A program made the position numbers and the translations under genes. A stretch of 7,677 nucleotides of DNA, taken from Candidatus Omnitrophota bacterium (GTDB lineage: Bacteria > Omnitrophota > Koll11 > Duberdicusellales > 4484-171). This document shows, in pieces, positions 1-6,175 of this stretch (positions within the stretch are counted from its first letter, which is position 1; each line of letters starts with the position of its first letter). The notes beneath the pieces are model-generated. The model had not been told where the DNA came from, did not search any database, and was given only the letters and a program-made list of their open reading frames with translations. Location: assembly GCA_030692055.1 (NCBI GenBank), contig JAUYCY010000031.1, forward strand, positions 1 to 7,677, given 5' to 3'.

Positions 1-1
1 T

Positions 2-868
2 TCAGTGGATCCAAGTCGGACACTTGATGCATCAAGGGATCCTTTAAAGAATGCAGAAACAATGCGCGGGATGAGCTTATTATTTCCGCAGATGCTAGAT
101 TTAAATCACTCCTATGTTGACCAAACTACAGGCCGAAAAGTTTATGGAAAAGATCAGGGTTTGACATCGCTTATGAGGATAGTGCGAGCAAATGCGTATG
201 TGAGATCAGGAAAACCTGCGTATGCGTTTATAGAAATTGAGGAAGCAAGGAGACTGAATCCTAATTGGGATGAAATATGGATTCAGCGAGGCATAGCGCT
301 TGAAGACATTCTTTTATTTAAACAGGGAATGAGCGATGAAGTGCGAAAAGCCTTGTTTGACGAGGCGCTAACTTCTTTTCAAAAAGCAATGGAATTAAAC
401 CCTTTGAATCCTGTAGCACTTACTCGTTTTGCAAATCATGTAGTAAGTTTCCGATATGAAAATAAAGATGATTTAGAGAAAGCTATTGCTATTTCCCAGA
501 GAGCCCTTGATTTAGGCTGGGTTACAAGCGAAACTTATTTAACTTTAGGGAGGGCATTTTTTCATCTTGCAGTACTTATCAAAAGGAATGCAGAGGATGC
601 AAAGAAAAATTGTAATGCAGCTATAGAAGCGTTAGATAATGCTATTAGGTTAAACGATAATAACGGATATTCATATTATGTTCGCGGCATGGCTTATTAT
701 AATCTAAGCATCTTAGAGAGCGATAGTAATGAAAAAATTAATTACAGGAAAAAGGCTATAGAAGATCTTGAAATAGCAGAACAGAAAGGGATGTCATTAG
801 ATAGCATACCTTCTCAACTGAAACTACAGATGGGCAGAAATAGCGAACAAAGTAAATCATCTCTCTAA
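2..868 (+). CDS. TPR-repeat protein, 5' end cut by window edge
   Basis: The reading frame is open to the first base of the window. A GTG at position 5 is available, but no ribosome binding site can be seen before it, so I treat this as the C-terminal part (about 288 residues) of a longer protein. Counting from that GTG, helical TPR-type repeats are visible near residues 73-102 (AFIEIEEARRLNP), 121-150 (ALTSFQKAMELNPLNP), 160-188 (AIAISQRALDLG), 206-234 (AIEALDNAIRLN) and 251-263 (AIEDLEIAEQKG). They show the usual small-residue and Asn-Pro turn pattern. TPR arrays act as protein-protein scaffolds. In surface-polysaccharide regions they often form the soluble tail of membrane proteins such as O-antigen ligase-like proteins, but no membrane segment lies in the visible part, so that assignment is only a guess. 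The FkbM gene starts 27 nt downstream on the same strand, suggesting one transcript. Confidence 0.85.
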   Translation, partial: SVDPSRTLDASRDPLKNAETMRGMSLLFPQMLDLNHSYVDQTTGRKVYGKDQGLTSLMRIVRANAYVRSGKPAYAFIEIEEARRLNPNWDEIWIQRGIALEDILLFKQGMSDEVRKALFDEALTSFQKAMELNPLNPVALTRFANHVVSFRYENKDDLEKAIAISQRALDLGWVTSETYLTLGRAFFHLAVLIKRNAEDAKKNCNAAIEALDNAIRLNDNNGYSYYVRGMAYYNLSILESDSNEKINYRKKAIEDLEIAEQKGMSLDSIPSQLKLQMGRNSEQSKSSL

Positions 869-895
869 GATCAATAGTTCATAGACTGTATACTC

Positions 896-1603
896 ATGAG
901 AAAATTTTTCAAAATCAAATTTAATAAAAAAATAATTATTATTGCTGCCCGGCCCAAGACTTTTGACATAGGTATTATTAACAATACATTCTACAAGGAG
1001 TGTGCGTATGCTGCGCCTGATGCAATAGACCCAGAAGTTATTTTTGATATAGGCGCCAATATAGGAATAATTAGTATATACTATTCACTTATGTATCCAC
1101 GGGCAAAAATATATTCATTTGAACCATTGCCAGAAAATTACGAATTATTAAAAATGAATGCCGCTTTAAATTCGAACAAGATTGTACCTATACAAAAAGG
1201 ACTCGGCTCCAAAGAGGGTTATTATACCTATTATTTTTCCAATATTCCAGCTGATTTTGGTGGTGGTGGCTTCAAGAAAATCAAATGTAATAAAAACAAA
1301 AAAATCAAACTCTTAGTCACAACTATTGGTAAATTTATTAGAGAGGCGAAAATTAAAAAAATTGATATATTAAAGATAGATACAGAAGGTATGGAATTCG
1401 ATATAATTACTGCTATTCCAAGGAACATTCTTAAGCATGTAAAATTCATTACTGGAGAGTGTCATGGAATACGAGATCTTGAGTTGTTTTTGTATTTATC
1501 AGAATTCTTTAATTTAGGATTTCATAAAATGTGGCACAATGGCTTAATTAGTTTTAAGGCAGTAAATAAGAAAATCTTCCATAATGCGAAATACATAACT
1601 TGA
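896..1603 (+). CDS. FkbM family SAM-dependent methyltransferase
   Basis: This 235-residue protein matches the FkbM (Methyltransf_21) pattern. It has a Rossmann SAM-binding motif at residues 48-60 (VIFDIGANIGIIS), the acidic end of strand 2 at 74-82 (SFEPLPENY, with Glu76 placed to bind the ribose of SAM), and the family signature at 156-171 (IDILKIDTEGMEFDII). Family members O-methylate small molecules or sugars, and in surface-glycan clusters they are usually taken to methylate glycan residues in the cytoplasm; the substrate here cannot be read from the sequence. The length is normal for the family. The start is fixed by an in-frame TAG at 875-877 and by the lack of another ATG, GTG or TTG before 896, although no clear Shine-Dalgarno sequence is present. 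Close spacing to the upstream TPR gene suggests co-transcription or translational coupling. It converges with the radical SAM gene, and no strong U-tract terminator lies between them. Confidence 0.9.
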   Translation: MRKFFKIKFNKKIIIIAARPKTFDIGIINNTFYKECAYAAPDAIDPEVIFDIGANIGIISIYYSLMYPRAKIYSFEPLPENYELLKMNAALNSNKIVPIQKGLGSKEGYYTYYFSNIPADFGGGGFKKIKCNKNKKIKLLVTTIGKFIREAKIKKIDILKIDTEGMEFDIITAIPRNILKHVKFITGECHGIRDLELFLYLSEFFNLGFHKMWHNGLISFKAVNKKIFHNAKYIT

Positions 1604-1713
1604 AATGTATTTATGAGGGATAATTTCTGATTCAGTCAAATCCGTGATTGCGCTACTTACCTTATGGGCAAGGCTGGCTTCTCCTGGTTGAGGAATAGGA
1701 TACCACCTACTGC

Positions 1714-2931
1714 CTATTTGTTTAAACACCGTTTTAAAAAAGACTCAACGTATTTTTGTTCACTGTTTTTTAAACCTGTTTTTTTTACCGCCAAAAAAAC
1801 TATAAACGCGTCTTTAATTCTATCTTGCTGCAGCAACGCAGATCCCAGCCTAAAAGACATATAGTTATTGCGCATCTTGCTCGTTACTTTAATTGTTTTC
1901 GAATTGGTATATATTGAATTACTTTTATTGAGTAAAAATAATTTTAAATCTTGCCGTGTGACCATATCGCGATGGAAGATTCGTTTATATCCCTGACAAC
2001 CTCCCTCGCATACTCTATGTACCCAAAATATGCAGCCTTTACACATTTCAGTTGCATAATATCGCCATCTGAAGCTATCTTCCATTTCCACGAAAAAAGC
2101 TTTGGCTTGAGATAAACTTTCAAATTCGCTTAGCTTGATATCTTGTTTTGTAACTGAACACGGGCATGTAGAAATAGTTAATCCCGGTAAAATATCCAAT
2201 AACGTAGAGCAAACAGCGCGAGGATTAAAGATAAACTTCCTCATAAAATCAAATTCCTTTCTACTTGTAAAACAAATCGGCCAGGCACAATCTAGTTGCG
2301 GCCATGCTCCGGCATTTAAACAATCTTTTAAAAATTTTGCAACGATGCCTGCGCTATTAAAAAAGTCTTTTAAGCTTACATATTTATTTTCAGAACACAG
2401 TGAAGGCTTAGCTAAATCGAACCTTATTTTTTTGATTCTAAATCGTTTTATGGCGTCAATAAAAAATTTATAATCAGGTTTTTTTTCGAATAAATTGTAT
2501 CCAAGGGCTAACCCGTAACCTAACTCGCACATTTTCTTAATGTTTCGATTAACAAGCTCCCAGTCGCCGGTTTTAAGAAAATAAGCTGGGTGATTGTAAT
2601 TTACCAAGCAATTAGGTATATCTTTCTTAGAAAATATCTTCAACAACGATTGGTCAAAAATTCCATTTGTGAACAATACGAGACCTATTTTATTCTTTCT
2701 AATCAACTTTATTATGCTTTCTATTTCACTATGCATCATTGGCTCGCCGCCATGCAAGAGGATTACTCTTACATTGTCCTTCCTGCAATAGCGCAAGACT
2801 TCTTCCATCTCCTGAACACTCATCTTTTTCTGATTATTACTGTCAGTAGTAAGTGATTCATAAAAAAAGCAATAGGGACATCTAAGGTTACAAAAATTTG
2901 TAATTCCAATTCTTATCGTTCTAACTTCCAT
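1714..2931 (-). CDS. Radical SAM/SPASM protein with TPR-like C-terminus
   Basis: This 405-residue protein starts MEVRTIRIGITNFC. The radical SAM CxxxCxxC motif is Cys14, Cys18 and Cys21 (CNLRCPYC) and would hold the [4Fe-4S] cluster that cleaves SAM; GGEP follows at 61-64. The C-terminal region carries seven SPASM-type cysteines (241, 256, 258, 297, 300, 308, 312; CPC and CKGC...CEGGC), expected to bind auxiliary clusters. An extra C-x4-C pair sits at 215/220. SPASM enzymes modify peptides (RiPPs), mature sulfatases or alter sugars. No precursor peptide or sulfatase is visible, so the substrate is unknown. Residues about 353-402 look like one TPR-type helical pair (SFRLGSALLQQDRIKDAF). I chose the ATG at 2931 over an in-frame ATG at 2985 because GAGAAAGG lies 6 nt before it and the radical SAM strand begins right after it. 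It probably follows the glycosyltransferase gene on the same strand, across an unusually structured gap. Confidence 0.9.
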   Translation of the reverse strand: MEVRTIRIGITNFCNLRCPYCFFYESLTTDSNNQKKMSVQEMEEVLRYCRKDNVRVILLHGGEPMMHSEIESIIKLIRKNKIGLVLFTNGIFDQSLLKIFSKKDIPNCLVNYNHPAYFLKTGDWELVNRNIKKMCELGYGLALGYNLFEKKPDYKFFIDAIKRFRIKKIRFDLAKPSLCSENKYVSLKDFFNSAGIVAKFLKDCLNAGAWPQLDCAWPICFTSRKEFDFMRKFIFNPRAVCSTLLDILPGLTISTCPCSVTKQDIKLSEFESLSQAKAFFVEMEDSFRWRYYATEMCKGCIFWVHRVCEGGCQGYKRIFHRDMVTRQDLKLFLLNKSNSIYTNSKTIKVTSKMRNNYMSFRLGSALLQQDRIKDAFIVFLAVKKTGLKNSEQKYVESFLKRCLNK

Positions 2932-2937
2932 ACTCTG

Positions 2938-2945
2938 CCTTTCTC
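2938..2945 (-). promoter_or_regulatory. Ribosome binding site deciding the radical SAM start
   Basis: On the minus strand GAGAAAGG ends 6 nt before the ATG at 2931. It favours this start over the one 54 nt upstream, which would only add a lysine- and glutamine-rich 18-residue extension not expected in the family. Confidence 0.6.
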
Positions 2946-3022
2946 TTTTTTGCTTATGCTGCTTCCATTTCAAAATAGCAAGCAATTTAATCCATCAATG
3001 TCTGCATGTTTGGGGCTACTTT

Positions 3023-3106
3023 TTGACTCGGGAACTACTATTCACTTCCAATACGTGCGTCTTTGGAAGAAAATTGCTGCTTCGATAACATTTTATTATG
3101 AGTCAA
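3023..3106. repeat. Nested inverted repeats in the gap between two minus-strand genes
   Basis: An outer pair of perfect 7-bp arms, TTGACTC (3023-3029) and GAGTCAA (3100-3106), encloses an almost concentric hairpin with perfect 7-bp arms, CTTCCAA (3045-3051) and TTGGAAG (3063-3069), around an 11-nt loop. A third small palindrome (ATAA/TTAT) lies near 3086-3098. No reading frame explains the stretch and neither strand shows a U-tract, so it is not a standard terminator. It could be a miniature mobile element, a processing or attenuation structure in the glycosyltransferase-radical SAM transcript, or chance. The arms are directly visible; any function is inference. Confidence 0.4.
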
Positions 3107-3111
3107 CTATA

Positions 3112-3135
3112 GGGCGGCGTTTTCTGAACCGTCCC
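3112..3135 (-). repeat. REP-like hairpin just after the glycosyltransferase stop codon
   Basis: On the minus strand GGGACGG (3135-3129) can pair with CCGCCC (3117-3112) as a six-pair stem with one bulged base and an 11-nt loop. It lies about 10 nt past the stop codon of the glycosyltransferase gene. The surrounding CTGGGGACGGTTCAG string resembles, from memory, palindromic repeats that recur between genes in several uncultured bacterial genomes. No U-tract follows, so it looks more like a repeat or an mRNA-stabilising stem than a terminator. Confidence 0.35.
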
Positions 3136-3144
3136 CAGTTATCC

Positions 3145-4662
3145 TTACTGTGCAGGGATTGGTTTGAGGCTATCATTAAAATTGTCCATCTTGCTTAAAT
3201 CATAAAGACAAACCATCGTCCCCTGGCTTTTGAAAACATCCAACTGCGTTCCTATAATATTAAGGTGGTATAGGAAAAATTTTCCTTCATCAACACCCTT
3301 CCATCTGCACACATGCGAGAAAAGTATCCATACCCTTTTATTACCACGAAGCTTATTTAAATCATTTATATAATTCACCCAATTATCCCTTGAAGATATT
3401 CCTTTCACATAACTGTTTTCATCGAATCCGTACTTCTTCGCATAGTATTGAAACGCTGTCTCAGAGCCATAATAGATATACAGTATGTCTCCCTTTGATC
3501 GATGCTCCTTAACATAATTCATAACCGGCTTGATTTCTTCACGACCGACGAATCTAGTGACTATCTTAAATGCATTGTGTAAGGGAAATAAGAATAATAG
3601 TCCAATAATAATTACTCCTGCAATATTGGCTTTGACCCTAATTTGCTCTACTCCTTCTGCAATAAAAAGCACCACTATCGGAACAAAAAATAATAATAAT
3701 CTCCCTTCGAATGGATACTTATGAAATGCTGATGCTATCAATACTAAAAACATAGGTAATAGAAAAGAAAGAAACTCTAATTTTTTCTTTAAAAATGCTG
3801 TGATACAACCATAAAGAAATGCTAGCGCTGCTATGCCTTTCAGAGGCAAATGCGCTGTTACTGAAAAAATACCAAAAAAAGCATTGACTAGCCATTGTGG
3901 ATTAGGCGGAAATGGCATAAAAACAGCATCAAAGGCATTTATCTGAGCTTTATTGTGAACTGAAGCGTTTAAGCTCACATAATATAAGATGATAAAACTT
4001 GATGTCCAGATTAAATAAACAACTAATAGTCGTAACAATTTTGACCATTCTTTATGAATCAAACAGAATAAAACTGAAATCACCCCCATGCCTGCCAAAC
4101 TAAACATAGCTGGATGTGAAAACCATATGGCGGTTGCTCCGATAAATCCAAATAGTGCAATTCTTAAGATATTCAACTTTCTCGGTTGGATATAAATTGC
4201 GGTAACTAATAAAAACAATGTAACCATTACATCGCTTGAATATTGTTTGACCTCTGATGAATAATAAATCAAGGGAGGTAAAAACGCAAATAATCCAATA
4301 GCAATTGGTATCGCTTTTGTTTCAATATAATGTTTTGCTACTTTGTAGAAAAGAAAAAGTGAAGTCACGCCACATAGAAATGGGAAAAGCCTAAGTGCAT
4401 ACTCGTTGTTACCAAAAAAATGAACCAGAGACTTCTCAATCATCAAAAATCCTATTGGTGCGACCTGAATGTATGATAGGGGTTGTAAAAGCTCCAAAAA
4501 TGACCTGTTGACAATGTTTAATGCTAAAAAGGTCTCGTCCAACCATAATGAGCGATTGCATAAATATGGCTTAAGACGTAGCAAAATACCAATGCAAAAA
4601 AAGATTAATATCGAAATTGTCCCGATAGATAACCGACTTTTCTTCTCAATCATCTTTTTCAT
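3145..4662 (-). CDS. PMT/GT39-type membrane glycosyltransferase
   Basis: This 505-residue protein has about ten or more hydrophobic membrane segments over residues 12-360 and a soluble tail at about 370-490. That is the layout of the polyprenyl-phosphate-sugar-using GT-C glycosyltransferases of the PMT_2/ArnT type. The first outer loop carries LWLDE (39-43), with the acidic pair expected for catalysis or metal binding, and SSEVKQYSSD (135-144) corresponds to the conserved E...Y segment of the next loop. Such enzymes move a sugar from a lipid carrier to protein, lipid A or another glycan on the outer face of the membrane; donor and acceptor are not predictable. The start at 4662 has AGGAG 11 nt upstream; an ATG at 4653 is possible. 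It diverges from the SGNH gene, and the radical SAM gene lies downstream on the same strand, so a shared transcript is likely. Confidence 0.88.
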   Translation of the reverse strand: MKKMIEKKSRLSIGTISILIFFCIGILLRLKPYLCNRSLWLDETFLALNIVNRSFLELLQPLSYIQVAPIGFLMIEKSLVHFFGNNEYALRLFPFLCGVTSLFLFYKVAKHYIETKAIPIAIGLFAFLPPLIYYSSEVKQYSSDVMVTLFLLVTAIYIQPRKLNILRIALFGFIGATAIWFSHPAMFSLAGMGVISVLFCLIHKEWSKLLRLLVVYLIWTSSFIILYYVSLNASVHNKAQINAFDAVFMPFPPNPQWLVNAFFGIFSVTAHLPLKGIAALAFLYGCITAFLKKKLEFLSFLLPMFLVLIASAFHKYPFEGRLLLFFVPIVVLFIAEGVEQIRVKANIAGVIIIGLLFLFPLHNAFKIVTRFVGREEIKPVMNYVKEHRSKGDILYIYYGSETAFQYYAKKYGFDENSYVKGISSRDNWVNYINDLNKLRGNKRVWILFSHVCRWKGVDEGKFFLYHLNIIGTQLDVFKSQGTMVCLYDLSKMDNFNDSLKPIPAQ

Positions 4663-4751
4663 GCTCTATATAGCTCCTCAGTTTCCATGCACAAACCCTC
4701 TTAAGATAGAAAATCACGTCTCCCTGTCTCTTTAAACATGCTAACACTTTT

Positions 4752-4780
4752 ATTTTACACCCAAAACGGATATTTATAAA
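4752..4780 (-). promoter_or_regulatory. Possible weak promoter for the glycosyltransferase-radical SAM genes
   Basis: On the minus strand TTTATA (4780-4775) and TAAAAT (4757-4752) are separated by 17 nt, a partial match to a housekeeping sigma factor site about 90 nt before the glycosyltransferase start. The region is AT-rich, so chance matches are easy and this is a weak call. Confidence 0.25.
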
Positions 4781-4782
4781 GT

Positions 4783-4822
4783 ATAATAATTGCCCATGCT
4801 ATCTTGACAAAGGAATTATTAT
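4783..4822. promoter_or_regulatory. Inverted repeat spanning the SGNH promoter, possible operator
   Basis: ATAATAATT (4783-4791) and AATTATTAT (4814-4822) are perfect 9-bp inverted copies with the -35 box of the SGNH promoter between them. A second short palindrome (TATTAT at 4817-4822 and ATAATA at 4828-4833) overlaps the -10 box. This layout would suit a dimeric regulator controlling one or both divergent genes, but the arms are low-complexity AT sequence, so chance is a real alternative. Confidence 0.25.
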
Positions 4823-4832
4823 GTTGAATAAT
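4804..4832 (+). promoter_or_regulatory. Sigma70-type promoter of the SGNH hydrolase gene
   Basis: A perfect TTGACA -35 box (4804-4809) is followed after exactly 17 nt by AATAAT (4827-4832), which differs from the -10 consensus at one base. Transcription would start near 4839, giving a leader of about 30 nt that contains the AGGGGG ribosome binding site (4856-4861), 8 nt before the ATG. This is the clearest promoter in the window. Confidence 0.65.
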
Positions 4833-4869
4833 ATAACGATACTGTTATATAAAGCAGGGGGTAGTTGAT

Positions 4870-6072
4870 ATGGATTTTGTAAAAAAAACATTTTTTGGTT
4901 TTGTTTTTGTGATAATTTTTCTATGCTCTACAGTCGTGGTTTCTAACTTGATTTTAAAGCGTCCTAGATTATCGGATAATGACCAACATATAATATGGAT
5001 TGTAAATGGCAAGCAGCTCTTCATTAAATCTGAGTCTGGAAAAGGTCACCAGAATGTTTTAATAGAGTCCAATCCAACATTGCGTGGCTATTTTTCTTTT
5101 CTCAAAAATAAAACGCCAGGCAGCTTTCGAATATTTTGCATAGGAGGGTCAACGACAAGAGGATGGCCCTTTAACCCGCATTTTTCATATCCCGAGATGC
5201 TTTCAGTTTTTTTGCAAGACTTATTGCCGGAAAGGAGAATCGAAGTAATTAATGCCGGTCTCTGCGGATCCGATTCATTTAGCGATGTTTCTATCGTGAG
5301 GGAAATTTTAAATTATCAACCCGACCTTCTTTTGATATACGAAGGCCGCAATGACCCGTGTCATTTAGCTTATCGTATGGGGGTTAAATCTTGGGTAGTA
5401 AAGATTCATGCTTGCTTGTTACGTTATGTATATTCATATAGCTTTCTACGAAATAGTTTACTGCAAAATAATTATGCTGGATTCGATCATACCCAAAATA
5501 TTAAAGAATTCTTAAGCACAGATTTTAAATGCAATAACTATCTCTTGCGTCGTTTATTACTAAAAAATTTGAAAATCATGACGAATATAGCAGCGCAGAA
5601 AGAATGTAGCATTATGCTGTTAACCCAGGTCATTAGCTGTAAAGAAATACAAGATAAATCGGTTATAACAGAGGTTAACGATTGGATTAGACAATTTGCG
5701 TTAGAAAATAATATTTTTCTTATAGATATAGATTATGCATTTCGTAATTCTAAAAAACCAATGGAAGATCTTATTATACCAGTTAGCGTTCATCCAGATT
5801 TGGAAGGGTATGTTCTGATGGCAAAAACTGTTTGTGGTGAATTGTCAAGACTAGGTATTATTGCGCCGCAGGATGAGTGGCAATGGGATAATCTCAAAAG
5901 TGATTCTCAATATTTTAAACGAATTAATCTACCGTACGATTTTTTGTCACATGTTTATAAGCAGCTCGGAGATTTGTGTAAAATAAGAATGGATATGCCA
6001 GAATTGGCAAAATTATATTATAAGAAAGGATTGCGATATATGCGGAATAGATCACTACCGCCTCGCAACTAA
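4870..6072 (+). CDS. Membrane-anchored SGNH/GDSL-type hydrolase with atypical catalytic block
   Basis: The 400-residue protein begins with a basic MDFVKK and a hydrophobic segment at about 8-28 with no obvious cleavage site, so it is probably held in the inner membrane with the rest outside. SGNH blocks follow in order: IGGST (91-95) with Ser94 as nucleophile, NAGLCGSDS (128-136) with oxyanion-hole Gly, YEGRND (157-162) with Asn161, and VHPDLEGY (307-314) with His308. The Asp expected three residues before that His is Val305, so a full Ser-Asp-His triad is not present in the usual place. Family members remove or add acyl groups on glycans and lipids. The last 45 residues, after the hydrolase core, look like a TPR-type helical pair (YKQLGDLCKIRMDMPELAK). 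The start is set by AGGGGG 8 nt upstream. It is divergent from the glycosyltransferase gene and has its own strong promoter. Confidence 0.85.
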   Translation: MDFVKKTFFGFVFVIIFLCSTVVVSNLILKRPRLSDNDQHIIWIVNGKQLFIKSESGKGHQNVLIESNPTLRGYFSFLKNKTPGSFRIFCIGGSTTRGWPFNPHFSYPEMLSVFLQDLLPERRIEVINAGLCGSDSFSDVSIVREILNYQPDLLLIYEGRNDPCHLAYRMGVKSWVVKIHACLLRYVYSYSFLRNSLLQNNYAGFDHTQNIKEFLSTDFKCNNYLLRRLLLKNLKIMTNIAAQKECSIMLLTQVISCKEIQDKSVITEVNDWIRQFALENNIFLIDIDYAFRNSKKPMEDLIIPVSVHPDLEGYVLMAKTVCGELSRLGIIAPQDEWQWDNLKSDSQYFKRINLPYDFLSHVYKQLGDLCKIRMDMPELAKLYYKKGLRYMRNRSLPPRN

Positions 6073-6091
6073 TCTGATTAGATTCGGTAAG

Positions 6092-6174
6092 TTAACCTGA
6101 GGGAGTCGAACCCTAAAGGTTTTATAGCCACAGGCTTCTAAGACTTGCACGTATGCCAGTTCCGCTGCTTCCAC
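6092..6174 (-). tRNA. Decayed tRNA-Leu(UAG)-like sequence next to the transposase stop
   Basis: Read on the minus strand, this has the parts of a long-variable-arm leucine tRNA: a D arm GCGGAACTGGCATACGTGC with GG and A in the conserved places, an anticodon loop CTTAGAA with anticodon TAG (6140-6138), a shortened variable arm, and a T arm AGGGTTCGACTCCCT with a canonical TTCGA loop. Faults point to a remnant: the 5' acceptor GTGGAAG has no matching 3' strand, position 8 is C instead of T, the anticodon stem has an A-C mismatch, the outer T-stem pair is lost and no CCA is encoded. It begins one base after the transposase stop codon. It could be a relic of the insertion site or part of the element itself. 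Confidence 0.5.
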
Positions 6175-6175
6175 A

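Noticed and set aside
1694..1718. Hairpin AATAGG / CCTATT with a 13-nt loop at the end of the radical SAM gene as a terminator
   Set aside because: The 6-bp stem is AT-rich, overlaps the stop codon, and has no U-tract on either strand.
1544..1729. 61-codon minus-strand reading frame overlapping the end of FkbM and the convergent gap
   Set aside because: It overlaps real genes at both ends, has no ribosome binding site that I can see, and matches no family I recognise.
2135..2856. Plus-strand reading frames inside the radical SAM gene
   Set aside because: They lie antisense to a gene with clear motifs and show no motif of their own.
2932..2985. Longer N-terminus (18 extra residues) for the radical SAM protein
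   Set aside because: The good ribosome binding site belongs to the inner ATG, and the extension is a low-information basic stretch.
6069..6081. Perfect palindrome CTAATC-T-GATTAG over the SGNH stop codon as a terminator
   Set aside because: The single-base centre cannot form a loop in RNA and no U-tract follows; at most it is a protein-binding site.
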